DNA of 64,000 nt from a bacterium (GTDB taxonomy: Bacteria > Patescibacteria > Dojkabacteria > JAKAPS01 > JAJZLI01), in contig JAKAWT010000002.1 of the NCBI GenBank assembly GCA_021816845.1, forward strand, positions 223,076-287,075, in the 5' to 3' direction. This document shows positions 9,431 to 18,015 of this stretch, piece after piece (positions within the stretch are counted from its first letter, which is position 1; each line of letters opens with the position of its first letter). A program made the translations under genes and the position numbers. Under the pieces are notes generated by a model. It was not told the origin of the DNA and did not search any database. It was given only the letters and a program-made list of their open reading frames with translations.

Positions 9431-9603
9431 TTAATTAATTACCAAAATAATTATCTTAGATTCTACTCCTTACTTTTAAAAAAACAATATGAGTATATAA
9501 AAGATATATTGTATATAAATAAATTAAAACGATATTTTTATACTATAAAATTCAAATTATCCTAATTGTATTTTGCTGAATTAGTCTTCCTCATATACTA
9601 TAA

Positions 9604-12357
9604 TTATACGAGTTTTCTTGAATTTAATCTCATATTTACCAACTGTAATAAAGAATTAATAACATCTCTTTTTATGCCTGATAAACCATAACATCTTAGT
9701 ACTACGTCTTCAAATTCTATTCTATCTTTTTGAACTAATTCTTTAGTTATAGGAAAAACTTCTCTTTCTAATAATGGTTGAAATTTATTTAGTATTAAAT
9801 TCTTTTGTCCATTTGATAAAAATAAAGGGTTTAAAATCATTAGATTCTTTTCTATATTATCTTTATTCAAATCTAATACACTATCACCTCTTCCAAAACC
9901 TAAAGCTTCTATATAGAATATAGTCAAAAATGAATTCAATAAAGCATGGAGTATATCTTTTTCAACATTTTGATGTTTCAGAGAAAATCCAATTAACCTT
10001 TGATTAATAAAAGAAGGATTATTCATTCTGGGAATAAAAATTCTTTCTGAAGGATTCAAACTCATTGTAAAATCAGCTTTTTTATCCAAACTCATTGAAT
10101 ACCAAAATTTGTTACCTTTACCTAAAATCTGATTTAAAGGTTTTCCTTTTGTATTGCTTAGATTTTCAAAAGATTTAATCCACTCTATAGCTCCGAAATG
10201 ATTTAGTTTTTCTAAATCATTAATAGATAAAATACATGAAAATGCTCTTCCATTAGCTTCTGTTGTAAGAGTCTTTACGGATTTTAAATTTTTTAAAAAA
10301 GGTTTGAGATATATTTTTTCTATATGATTATTTACTTCAGGATAAAATAATTTATCCCATCCTCTTCTTTCTCCTCTATTAATGTCAAAAAATTGATTAA
10401 CATTTATAACTTTATTCTCTAGTTTCATAACCCATGAGCAATCCGAGAATAATCCATTACCACCAATACCATATTGACTTAAAATTTTTAAATCTTTATC
10501 TTTATAAGATTTCAAATATAATTCTTCATTATTTAAAAATTCATACTTATAAATACTGCTAACAATATATTCAAAGTTATTTGATTTCTCTATATCGCCT
10601 TTTAATGTAACATATTTAGTCAAGTTTACATCTTTGTTTTTATTATTAATTTTTCTTAATATCATTATATTAGTTATAATTTTTACATCTTTAAACCATC
10701 TTCTAGAACCTGAAGTTATAACTATATCAATATGAAAGATTTTCCTTAAAGAACTAATGAAATTCTTTCCCCATTTTGTTGATTGCCAAGAATTTGATAT
10801 TATTAAACCTAAAACTCCATCTTTTGATAAGAATTTAACAAAATAAAAAGGTAAAAATGAATAGAAATCTCCTTTATTATTTAATTGTAAATCAATATTC
10901 AATTCTAATCTAATATATTCTCTTATTTCTTTTGCAATATTGGGATATAAAATTGAATAAGTTTCTGATTTTATAAAAGGTAAATTTGAAACTACATAAT
11001 CCATTAATGGCAAGCTAACTTTATAAATATCTCCAGAATAAGATTTATGAATATTAATTAACATTCCCGCTTTGATATCAAGAACATCATCTTTGAATAT
11101 ATAAAATTTTTGTTCTTTATTCTCAGGATTAGCAATAGAAAAAGTAGCTAATTGTAAAGGAAATCCAAATTTATCACTTCCCCATGTAGATGAATAGATT
11201 TCTGATATCTTTAATTTATCATCTTCTTTTTTTAAATTAATAATCTCCCTTAGTATAGTTCCGGTACCACAACATGGGTCAATAACATTGGAATTTTTAT
11301 TTCTTATAGTTAATTTAACTAAAAATTTTGATAAATATTGAGGTGTAGTAAACTGACCTGCAATTTTTCTTTTACTTTTAATGACTAAATTATCTATCAA
11401 TTCTTGAATAAAATCTTGAGTCATTTCTTGAATATTAGAATCTATTAATAAATTATTGAATTCCAATATATTCTCCCAAAATTTATTAGGAATAATATCA
11501 TCACCTAATTGTCTTACAAAAATATTCCAAAAATCTAATTTTTTAGATATATTTTCAAAGAATTCTAAAGAACACTTGATTTTATCAATAGTATTAAATT
11601 TATCTATTTCATTCGCGTTCATATTAAATTTCTTTATTAAATGTATGAATAGAAATTTGTTTATTACTGTTAAAAGATTTATTTTTGCAAGTACTATATA
11701 TTTATCCTCTGTAGGGTATTCATACTGATTAGATTTCCACCAAATATTGATATCATCACTAAATTCTGGATATTCATTACTTTTATCTTTAATATTATTA
11801 GAATAACTTTCTATATTGTTTTTTATTAAACTATCAATACCAAAAATAGATATTGAATCAACTAGTGTTGTACTCTTAATACTTCCATTACTAAAATATA
11901 TTACTAAATCTTCTAATATCTTATCTAATAAAATATAAATACTGTCTATTTGTTCAAAAACCTCTTCTCGTGTCTGAATTGTAGAAAGGTCTCTCCATTC
12001 TGATAAAATTTCTAAATCTTCATGATTATTAATAGTATATAACCTTGCATATTTAATATTCCATAATAAGAAACTCTTTAATCCTAAACTATCTGCTTTT
12101 TCTTTTGCATTTAAAATAAATTTTGAATCATTTATATCTGTATCAGGTAATTTGATTTCCCATCCTTGTAGATATGCTCCGGATGTTGAATCTGAATATA
12201 AAATTATGTCTGGGAAAAGTTTATTTTGATTTTGATTTGTAATTGTTATCTCACCACCAGCTCTCTTTATAATTACATTCCTATTATTAGCCCAATTATT
12301 AATATATGAAATTAAATCAATACTTAAACTACGTTCATTTTCTTTAATATTTATCAT
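9604..12357 (-). CDS. type IIG-like restriction-modification protein (N6-adenine methylase fused to nuclease domain)
   Basis: A 917-residue protein combining restriction and modification. Near the N-terminus (about residues 46-72) LFPDIILY and QGWEIKLPD give a PD...ExK nuclease pattern. The central part has a methyltransferase domain with SAM motif I VIDPCCGTGTIL (about residue 360) and catalytic motif IV SNLPF, a variant of NPPF/Y. The C-terminal third (GERRGWDKLFYP onward) would hold the target-recognition domain. This is the single-chain layout of type IIG/Eco57I-like enzymes. It is followed upstream on the same strand, eight bases away, by a second methyltransferase. The recognition sequence cannot be read. 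Confidence 0.8.
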   Translation of the reverse strand: MINIKENERSLSIDLISYINNWANNRNVIIKRAGGEITITNQNQNKLFPDIILYSDSTSGAYLQGWEIKLPDTDINDSKFILNAKEKADSLGLKSFLLWNIKYARLYTINNHEDLEILSEWRDLSTIQTREEVFEQIDSIYILLDKILEDLVIYFSNGSIKSTTLVDSISIFGIDSLIKNNIESYSNNIKDKSNEYPEFSDDINIWWKSNQYEYPTEDKYIVLAKINLLTVINKFLFIHLIKKFNMNANEIDKFNTIDKIKCSLEFFENISKKLDFWNIFVRQLGDDIIPNKFWENILEFNNLLIDSNIQEMTQDFIQELIDNLVIKSKRKIAGQFTTPQYLSKFLVKLTIRNKNSNVIDPCCGTGTILREIINLKKEDDKLKISEIYSSTWGSDKFGFPLQLATFSIANPENKEQKFYIFKDDVLDIKAGMLINIHKSYSGDIYKVSLPLMDYVVSNLPFIKSETYSILYPNIAKEIREYIRLELNIDLQLNNKGDFYSFLPFYFVKFLSKDGVLGLIISNSWQSTKWGKNFISSLRKIFHIDIVITSGSRRWFKDVKIITNIMILRKINNKNKDVNLTKYVTLKGDIEKSNNFEYIVSSIYKYEFLNNEELYLKSYKDKDLKILSQYGIGGNGLFSDCSWVMKLENKVINVNQFFDINRGERRGWDKLFYPEVNNHIEKIYLKPFLKNLKSVKTLTTEANGRAFSCILSINDLEKLNHFGAIEWIKSFENLSNTKGKPLNQILGKGNKFWYSMSLDKKADFTMSLNPSERIFIPRMNNPSFINQRLIGFSLKHQNVEKDILHALLNSFLTIFYIEALGFGRGDSVLDLNKDNIEKNLMILNPLFLSNGQKNLILNKFQPLLEREVFPITKELVQKDRIEFEDVVLRCYGLSGIKRDVINSLLQLVNMRLNSRKLV

Positions 12358-12365
12358 TCTTAATT

Positions 12366-13172
12366 TTATAAATCAAAAGAATTAAAAAATCCTAGGCTTT
12401 TTTTTGCAGCTTCAATCCTTTTGATAGATATATCTATTAAATTTACTTTATTTTTTTTATGCAAAAGAGTATCTTCATTTTTTTCTATTCCTATAAAGTT
12501 TCTATTCTCTAATACAGCACTAACAAGAAAACTTCCACTACCAGAAGTATTATCTAAAACAGTATCTCCTTCATTTGTATATGTTCTTATAATATATCTT
12601 CCTAATTCCACTGGTTTTTGAGTCGGATGATATACTTTTCCTTCACTTTCAGCTGTTTTAAAATATATAACATCGCTAGGATATCTTTGTCCATCACTTT
12701 GAATTTGTATAGAATTAAAATCCCCGTAACTCCCTGTTAATTGGTCTTTTCTAACTCCTTTATCATATGGAACTCCTTCATTCATTTGAGGATTATAAAT
12801 AGGTTGATTTTTATAGAATATGCAAATATCTTCATGTTTTCTTAACGGCTGTTTTTTTGCATTTAAAAAGTTTGTTGATTTTGATTTAACCCAAATCAGT
12901 TTATATTTAAACAGTTTTTTATTACTCATAATTAATTCTGCACTAAATGCTCCTTGAGAAGAAAGTGCTATAACTCCATTATCTTTAATTATCCGTTCAT
13001 ATTGTTCCCATAGTTTATCCAAAGGAATAACACTATCCCATATATTCTGTGTTGTACCATAAGGCAAATCACATAATATTAAATCAATAGACTTGCTATC
13101 AATGAAAGGTAAAACCTTTAAACAGTCATTTTCTATAACTTTATTTAAAAATTCTGTATTAAATTTAGACAT
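12366..13172 (-). CDS. site-specific DNA methyltransferase, beta class
   Basis: A 268-residue DNA methylase in which catalytic motif IV precedes the SAM-binding motif, the beta-class order. Motif IV is LILCDLPYGTTQNIWD (about residues 31-46) and motif I is DNTSGSGSF with NRNFIGIEKN close to the C-terminus. The DLPY form of motif IV fits N6-adenine or N4-cytosine modification. It is the first gene of a two-gene minus-strand unit with the type IIG-like enzyme. It may modify the strand of an asymmetric site that the fused methylase does not. Confidence 0.85.
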   Translation of the reverse strand: MSKFNTEFLNKVIENDCLKVLPFIDSKSIDLILCDLPYGTTQNIWDSVIPLDKLWEQYERIIKDNGVIALSSQGAFSAELIMSNKKLFKYKLIWVKSKSTNFLNAKKQPLRKHEDICIFYKNQPIYNPQMNEGVPYDKGVRKDQLTGSYGDFNSIQIQSDGQRYPSDVIYFKTAESEGKVYHPTQKPVELGRYIIRTYTNEGDTVLDNTSGSGSFLVSAVLENRNFIGIEKNEDTLLHKKNKVNLIDISIKRIEAAKKSLGFFNSFDL

Positions 13173-13370
13173 AATTAAAAGTATATTTATACTTCATCAT
13201 TATAAACTTTTTGCTTTCTGAAAGGAATTGTTTATATTAATTAAATCATCATATATCTTACTAGAGCTTAAATAGTGTTTTATTTTCAAAGATTTTATCA
13301 ATTGTATATTTAATACAATTATCTTGTCAAATTCCCATCTATAATACCAATTTTTTTCAGAATAAACTTA

Positions 13371-13397
13371 TGGGGACTGTGGACGATATTCGAACCC
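13371..13397 (-). other. possible tRNA 3'-end remnant
   Basis: On the minus strand GGGTTCGAAT is followed, 10 bases on, by CAGTCCCCA, resembling a T-loop and the 3' acceptor strand of a tRNA. No matching 5' half lies within 150 bp and the T-stem does not pair. It could be an attachment-site scar beside the restriction-modification genes or chance resemblance. Confidence 0.3.
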
Positions 13398-13433
13398 TTA
13401 TTTCAAATAATTTAATTCTTAATATATTTACAT

Positions 13434-13491
13434 AAATTATCTCTTCTTCTAGTGTAACGAGAACTAAGTCTCTATGAAGAAGAAGTAATTT
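13434..13491. other. long hairpin (possible structured RNA or terminator)
   Basis: AAATTA (13434-13439) pairs with TAATTT (13486-13491), CTTCTTCT (13443-13450) with AGAAGAAG (13478-13485), and GAGA (13459-13462) with TCTC (13469-13472). A T-rich run follows on the plus strand. It lies in the 541-base gap upstream of the methylase gene, between the tRNA-like scrap and the methyltransferase remnant. A role as terminator, leader or small RNA is undecided. Confidence 0.45.
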
Positions 13492-13614
13492 ATTTTTAAT
13501 AATAAAAAATGAATATATCTAATTATGGTATAATATTTATATAATAATAAATATAAATGAATTAAAATAAAAATTCAGGATTAAACTCTTCAGAAGATTA
13601 TAATGGAAATTTAG

Positions 13615-13691
13615 TATTTATGAAGATACGAGCACCAAAGGACATACAAAATGGTGTGCACTTGTGCTTAGAAAGTTATAAAATAACATTA
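13615..13691 (+). pseudogene. 3'-terminal fragment of a methyltransferase gene
   Basis: This stretch encodes IYEDT, HTKW and LVLRKL followed by a stop, matching the C-terminus of the methyltransferase at 3124-3720 (IYEDT, HTKW, LVLRKV). The ungapped DNA match is 54 of 67 bases over the coding part and continues past the stop. A stop codon in the same frame at 13601-13603 and the absence of upstream similarity show that the rest of the gene is missing. It is either a decayed paralogue or the right-hand copy of a duplication created when the intervening block was inserted. Confidence 0.7.
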
Positions 13692-13713
13692 TAATATTTA
13701 TTAGAATAATAGA

Positions 13714-14023
13714 ATGACTAAAAAAGATATTTCAGAGGGGGTAGTACACAAAGTTCCCCCAGATTTAAAAGAAGCTTTGATTTCTGATTCACAAACTCTA
13801 GAAATATGGGAAAGTCTTACTCCTCTTGCACGTAATGAATGGATCTGCTGGACTACCTTTGTTTAAAAAACCAGAAACCAGAAAGCAGCATGTTAAAAGG
13901 GTTATTACAGAACTTAAAGAAGGCATGCGTAGACCTTGTTGTTGGATAGGCTGTATACATCGTCTTGATAAACCTGTAAGCCCTTCTATACAACATATTA
14001 TTAATAAATCTCATATTATCTAA
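13714..14023 (+). pseudogene. YdeI/OmpD-associated-like protein gene, interrupted by a +1 frameshift
   Basis: The first frame (ATG at 13714) encodes MTKKDISEG, KVPPDLKEAL and LTPLARNEWICW, then reaches TAA at 13864. The next frame (+1) continues with KKPETRKQHVKRV, ELKEGMRRPCCW and IGCIHR up to 14023. Joined, they form one protein of the small YdeI/OmpD-associated family (KVP-x-DL, LTPLARNEWICW, KKPETR, RRPCCWPGCPHR pattern). The break lies at GTT TAA next to a run of six A. It may be a real inactivating indel, a homopolymer error, or a shift at a stop codon in the style of prfB. The family function is unknown. Confidence 0.72.
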
Positions 14024-14098
14024 TTAAATTACACTTTATCCCTTATTAATAAAAATAATTATATTGATATTGTATGACTTTTGTATTAATATGAATTT

Positions 14099-14320
14099 AT
14101 GAGAAAATCATACAAATCATGGACAATATATAGTATTGGACTTTTTATGGCTTGGGGAATTATTTTTCTTATCAGATGGAGACTTAAATCCTATCCAAGC
14201 CTACAAGATTTAGCCTTAGTATTCTTTGGTTATTTTATAGGATGGTTATCAGCAACTATAAAATTTGTTCTGGTTAGTAATAAAATTTATGGTATCGTAT
14301 CTTTTAAACCAGACAAATAA
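14099..14320 (+). CDS. small membrane protein
   Basis: A 73-codon gene with two hydrophobic segments, about residues 8-26 (WTIYSIGLFMAWGIIFLI) and 37-60 (LALVFFGYFIGWLSATIKFVLV), separated by the charged loop RWRLKSYPS. I recognise no family motif. It lies between the interrupted YdeI-like gene and another small membrane protein. The ORF is short, so it is supported mainly by its clean helix pattern and an ATG start. Confidence 0.5.
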   Translation: MRKSYKSWTIYSIGLFMAWGIIFLIRWRLKSYPSLQDLALVFFGYFIGWLSATIKFVLVSNKIYGIVSFKPDK

Positions 14321-14388
14321 TATTGTAAGTTGGTACTTTTTTAATAGATTCCATTTTAATACAATAATTTAGATATTAGTAAAATTTC

Positions 14389-14559
14389 ATGTTAACATTA
14401 AAATTAATAAAAGAGCAATTGAAAAGTTCTAGAGAGATTTTTGAAGGAGAAATTGCAACTCTGCCTCAATATATTACTGGTATTTTAAGCATTTTAGTCT
14501 TTATTACCTCAATACAGCAATTACTGAAAGATTTTGCAATAAATAAAAGGGTATCATAA
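14389..14559 (+). CDS. small single-helix membrane protein
   Basis: A 56-codon frame from the ATG at 14389 to the TAA at 14557-14559. It has a charged amphipathic N-terminus (KLIKEQLKSSREIFEGEI) and one hydrophobic segment (YITGILSILVFITSIQQLL), ending in a basic tail. No homologous family is recognised. It is convergent with the MacB-type permease. The call rests on hydropathy and an intact frame only. Confidence 0.4.
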   Translation: MLTLKLIKEQLKSSREIFEGEIATLPQYITGILSILVFITSIQQLLKDFAINKRVS

Positions 14560-14612
14560 AAAGACTGTGTAATTCAAAAAATAAATAACAGATAATTAAA
14601 ACTTAGGAAGTT

Positions 14613-15902
14613 TTACTCGTATCTAAGTGCTTCTATAGGATCTTTTCTACTAGCTCTTAAAGCAGGTAGAGCTCCTGCTAGAAATGCAATAATCATAATG
14701 CCAACTATTACAGAAACAATAGTATTTAATGGAAAAGTAAGTAATGATAAACCAGGAAAAGCTTTAAGAAAACTATGTTTACCTATTGCATTAACTGAAC
14801 TACCAATTAAAAATGCAAAAACTACACCTAAAAGGCTTCCCCAAAAACCAATTAGTATTGCTTCAATACTAAAGAGAGCAAATATTCTGTGTGGGCTCAT
14901 ACCAAGTGCCTTCATTAATCCTATTTCTTTTGTTCTTTCTTGTACAGACATAAATAAAGTGTTAATAATACCAAATGAAGCTGCTAATAAGGCAATAATT
15001 CCAAATATATCAAATACAATAATAATAGCACTGATTACTGAAAACAGAGTACTCTCCTCATCTTTTATTGTCATTCCAGTAAATCCTTTAGCAGTTAGTT
15101 GACTTTTTATTTTATTAATTTGATTTGTAGTTAAGTTTTTTGGAAAGGTAGCATAAGCGGTTAGAAATGTATTAGTAAGAGTTTTTGGTATTCCTGTAGT
15201 TCTAATATGGTATATATTATTTGCTAAAGTAGTATTAGCAAAAGAGGTAGATTCTCCTATTAAATTTTTCTGCTGGACTCCCGTAACAGTTGCAATAACA
15301 TTGAAATGAATGTTTCTAGGATTAGTAACTCCTATTGTAACTGTTTTACCAATAATAGATTTATTACTACTATAACCAAGAACACTAACATAACTTTCTG
15401 GGATACTAATTTGATTTTGAGTACTATTATTATTAACCCCGCTACCCACAACCATATCAGAAGTAGCGTTACCGAACTGTTGCTCTAATGTTAGTTGATA
15501 CTTACTACCTGTCCCTTGAATATAATCTGGAGAAAGTGAGTGGGCTGGTACAACACTGGTAATATTATGAATAGATTTAATTTTTGCTATATCCTCTAGA
15601 TTCATGAGTAATTGTTCTTTACCTAGACCTCCTGAAGATACAGTAACGTTTGGATTATATGCATATTTTACTGGCCCATTTGTTGGTGATGCAGCCTTAG
15701 TAGTTAAAGTTACTAATAAGATATTAGAAGCTCCTAGATTACCAATCTGTTGATTTAAGTAAGTTTTTATGCCAGTACCAATTCCATTCGTTAGAGTAAT
15801 TGTCATAGCTCCTATTACTATAGCAATAATAGTTAAAAGAGTCCTAACCTTAGAGCGTAACATATTGCTACTAGCGGTCTGTAATATATCTCTAAAATTC
15901 AT
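14613..15902 (-). CDS. MacB-type ABC transporter permease (FtsX family)
   Basis: A 429-residue permease with the MacB/FtsX topology: one N-terminal helix (about residues 20-40, LTIIAIVIGAMTITL), a ~220-residue extracytoplasmic domain, and three C-terminal helices. The FtsX signature is NTLFMSVQERTKEIGLMKALGMSPHRIF, followed by the ending ALRASRKDPIEALRYE. Such permeases expel or signal amphipathic compounds such as antimicrobial peptides, or move lipoproteins. The gene overlaps the ATPase gene by four bases. No MacA-type adaptor is visible next to it. Confidence 0.88.
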   Translation of the reverse strand: MNFRDILQTASSNMLRSKVRTLLTIIAIVIGAMTITLTNGIGTGIKTYLNQQIGNLGASNILLVTLTTKAASPTNGPVKYAYNPNVTVSSGGLGKEQLLMNLEDIAKIKSIHNITSVVPAHSLSPDYIQGTGSKYQLTLEQQFGNATSDMVVGSGVNNNSTQNQISIPESYVSVLGYSSNKSIIGKTVTIGVTNPRNIHFNVIATVTGVQQKNLIGESTSFANTTLANNIYHIRTTGIPKTLTNTFLTAYATFPKNLTTNQINKIKSQLTAKGFTGMTIKDEESTLFSVISAIIIVFDIFGIIALLAASFGIINTLFMSVQERTKEIGLMKALGMSPHRIFALFSIEAILIGFWGSLLGVVFAFLIGSSVNAIGKHSFLKAFPGLSLLTFPLNTIVSVIVGIMIIAFLAGALPALRASRKDPIEALRYE

Positions 15903-16606
15903 ATGTTTTTATCTCCATCAATTAATTTACCATCTAAAATATGCATTTGTCTTTGACAACGCGCTGCAATATCTTTATCATGAGTAACAATAATAAGAGT
16001 AATATCATGTTCTTTATTCAATTTAAACAGTAAGTCTTCTACAATCTTCCCAGTATGGCTATCAAGATTTCCTGTTGGCTCATCAGCAAATATTATACTA
16101 GGGTTATTAATTAGCGCCCTTGCAATACATACTCTTTGTTTTTGCCCCCCACTTAAATTTACAGCCTTTGTATTTGCTTTATCAACTAATTCTACAGTCT
16201 TAAGTGATTTCATGCCTTTTTCTCTACGCTCCTTACGTCCAACTTTTGCAATTTTAAGCGGAAGAACTACATTGTTTAATACTGTGTCATTACTATTTAA
16301 AAAGAATTGTTGAAAAACAAAACCATAACTTTTATTACGCAAACTTTCAATTTGCCTATTAGTTAACTTAGATGTATCTTGATCACCAACGAAAACTATT
16401 CCTTTGGTGGGACTATCAAGTAATGCTAGCATATGCATTAATGTACTCTTACCCGAACCACTCTTACCTAAAATAGCAACAGATTCTCCAGATATAATAG
16501 AAATATTAATATCATTAAGTGCCGTAAAAGCAACTTCTCCTTTACCATAGATTTTAGTAACATTTTTTGTACCTACAACTTGAGGTTTATCTAGTAATTT
16601 AGCCAT
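15899..16606 (-). CDS. MacB/LolD-type ABC transporter ATP-binding protein
   Basis: A 235-residue ATPase with Walker A GKSGSGKSTLMH, Q-loop VFQQFFLN, signature LSGGQKQRV, Walker B IIFADEPTGNLDS and the switch VTHDKDIA. The DEPTGNLDS sequence is typical of the LolD/MacB/FtsE group. It forms a translationally coupled pair with the FtsX-type permease. It diverges from a membrane protein and winged-helix regulator pair. A weak promoter ends about eight bases before its start codon, suggesting a nearly leaderless message. Confidence 0.9.
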   Translation of the reverse strand: MAKLLDKPQVVGTKNVTKIYGKGEVAFTALNDINISIISGESVAILGKSGSGKSTLMHMLALLDSPTKGIVFVGDQDTSKLTNRQIESLRNKSYGFVFQQFFLNSNDTVLNNVVLPLKIAKVGRKERREKGMKSLKTVELVDKANTKAVNLSGGQKQRVCIARALINNPSIIFADEPTGNLDSHTGKIVEDLLFKLNKEHDITLIIVTHDKDIAARCQRQMHILDGKLIDGDKNI

Positions 16607-16614
16607 TAATGTTT

Positions 16615-16643
16615 ATTCTACTATAAAATGCAATGATTAACAA
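16615..16643 (-). promoter_or_regulatory. putative promoter of the ABC exporter operon
   Basis: On the minus strand TTGTTA (16638-16643), a 17-base spacer and TAGAAT (16615-16620) precede the ATPase start codon at 16606. Transcription would begin within a few bases of the ATG. The -35 box is poor, so confidence is limited. Confidence 0.4.
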
Positions 16644-16705
16644 TCACCTTTATAGAGATAAATTTCTAGAATTATTTATTATATTGGAACTATTTTTACT
16701 AAAAC

Positions 16706-16735
16706 TTGACAACTTTACTAATAGTAAAGTATAAT
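16706..16735 (+). promoter_or_regulatory. consensus promoter with a perfect operator palindrome inside the spacer
   Basis: TTGACA (16706-16711) and TATAAT (16730-16735) are separated by 18 bases. The spacer plus one base is a perfect 9+1+9 palindrome, ACTTTACTA-A-TAGTAAAGT (16712-16730). A repressor bound there would block polymerase. The likely binder is the winged-helix protein encoded by the second gene of this operon. The start codon is 30 bases downstream. Confidence 0.82.
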
Positions 16736-16764
16736 ACTATTATTAAATTAATATAATAAAAATT

Positions 16765-17190
16765 ATGGATAAGTTAGATTTGAATCAAGAAGGTAATAAT
16801 ATGTTAAATCGGATTAAAGATACTCAAGAGGTAATAAAAAATAAGGGTGTCAAAGGATATCTTCCTTGGTTTTTTTGGGGGTTATTTGTACTTATAACTT
16901 ATCCTTCATTTGATTTTATTAAAAGTTTTATTTGGTATATTATAGCAATAATTATATTTATAGTAGGCATAGTTTTGTCATATTACTATTATATTATTGT
17001 CAATAGGCATATCCATAGTGTATCTCACTCTCCCTGGTACATGTCTTTGTTATATTTTATATTAATAGCAATAACAATATTACTTGCTAATATATTTCAA
17101 CCAAACTTCCATTATTCTTGGGTTTTAGGTGGCATAATACTTGCAGCTTTATTTTTTATGTACGGTTTCTACTTAAAGCTAAAATATTAA
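16765..17190 (+). CDS. membrane protein encoded with a winged-helix regulator
   Basis: About 141 residues with four hydrophobic segments: residues 33-46, 52-72, 90-108 and 118-137. The soluble N-terminus is acidic to neutral. I recognise no family motif. An alternative start at 16801 (MLNRIKD) is preceded by GAAGG and may be the true one. The gene is first in a two-gene unit with the regulator at 17195, behind the operator-containing promoter, and diverges from the MacB-type exporter. This suggests it senses or resists the same compound. Confidence 0.65.
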   Translation: MDKLDLNQEGNNMLNRIKDTQEVIKNKGVKGYLPWFFWGLFVLITYPSFDFIKSFIWYIIAIIIFIVGIVLSYYYYIIVNRHIHSVSHSPWYMSLLYFILIAITILLANIFQPNFHYSWVLGGIILAALFFMYGFYLKLKY

Positions 17191-17194
17191 AATC

Positions 17195-17497
17195 ATGGAT
17201 CTATCATACCACAAACTTGACCCAATTATTCATCAACCAGCACGCCTTTCAATTATGGCGGCTTTAGCTGTTACTCTGGAAGTAGAATTTATTGTTATAC
17301 GAGATACAATAAAAATTAGCGATTCATTATTATCCAGATATATTTCAGTTTTAGAAAAAGCTGGATATATATACGTACGTAAAGTTTTTGTTAATAAAAG
17401 ACCAAAAACATGGCTTTCTCTAACAAAAAAAGGACACATAGCTTTTAACAAATATATTCAGGATTTAGAAAGTATAGTTAGTCGGAAATCTCAATAA
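17195..17497 (+). CDS. winged-helix transcriptional regulator (HTH_34/MarR-like)
   Basis: A 100-residue one-domain DNA-binding protein. IHQPARLSIMAALA (residues about 9-22) and ISDSLLSRYISVLEKAGYIYVRK (about 43-65) match the winged-helix pattern of HTH_34 proteins, followed by the wing RPKTWLSLTKKGHIAF. Members usually repress their own operon and a neighbouring transporter. It starts four bases after the membrane protein gene. The 19-bp palindrome in the shared promoter is the obvious candidate operator, so negative autoregulation is inferred. Confidence 0.85.
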   Translation: MDLSYHKLDPIIHQPARLSIMAALAVTLEVEFIVIRDTIKISDSLLSRYISVLEKAGYIYVRKVFVNKRPKTWLSLTKKGHIAFNKYIQDLESIVSRKSQ

Positions 17498-17548
17498 AAT
17501 TAAATATAAAATATACGCAAATGTTAAACGTAGAAACTTTACTATTAA

Positions 17549-17785
17549 TCAGTCCTCTGGCAGAGAAGCAAAAATCTTCTTTGTTTTCATATACCATCCC
17601 ATTCCCGATATGGGATTCTTCCACCTAGACTGCATACTCTTAAGTGCACTTTTGTGTATTTCATCACCATTAGCAACCATTTCTTTTAAATGTTTATCTT
17701 GTGCCTTGATAACTTCATTAGCATCATTACCATGAAACTTGGTATCACATGGTCCTCCCATTTGTTTACATGTCATTGTTTTCAT
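17549..17785 (-). CDS. DUF1059-type small protein
   Basis: A 78-residue protein with the DUF1059 opening MKTMTCKQMGGPCDTKFHG and the following NEVIKAQDKHLKEM pattern. The two N-terminal cysteines (residues 6 and 13) and a His (18) could bind metal. The family is widespread and uncharacterised. Some members resemble half of an AbrB-unrelated stress protein; no function is assigned. It is convergent with the winged-helix regulator and transcribed alone. Confidence 0.75.
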   Translation of the reverse strand: MKTMTCKQMGGPCDTKFHGNDANEVIKAQDKHLKEMVANGDEIHKSALKSMQSRWKNPISGMGWYMKTKKIFASLPED

Positions 17786-17817
17786 ATTTATTACTTACTG
17801 TTAGTATTTTAGCTAAA

Positions 17818-18015
17818 TCACTTTACCATTTTCTTTCTGTATAAATAGGCTATTGCACTTGTTACCCAAGAAATTATCAACCCAACAGCAACTCCTCTCA
17901 AATATCTGTTACTTGTAAGATATGACAATGAAAGGAATATCACACTTAAAATTAACTCAAATAATATAAGTGTCATATCCAACCTTCCTAAAATTCTTTT
18001 TCTCCATTCCTTCAT
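17818..18015 (-). CDS. small two-helix membrane protein
   Basis: I place the start at the ATG at 18013-18015 (MKEWRKRILGRL), because AAAGGTGGAG, a good Shine-Dalgarno, lies just upstream. An upstream ATG at 18066 lacks such a site. The 65-residue product has helices at about residues 14-32 and 40-57, with basic ends (RKRILGR, YRKKMVK). No family is recognised. It precedes the DUF1059 gene on the same strand by 32 bases, possibly as one unit. Confidence 0.6.
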   Translation of the reverse strand: MKEWRKRILGRLDMTLILFELILSVIFLSLSYLTSNRYLRGVAVGLIISWVTSAIAYLYRKKMVK

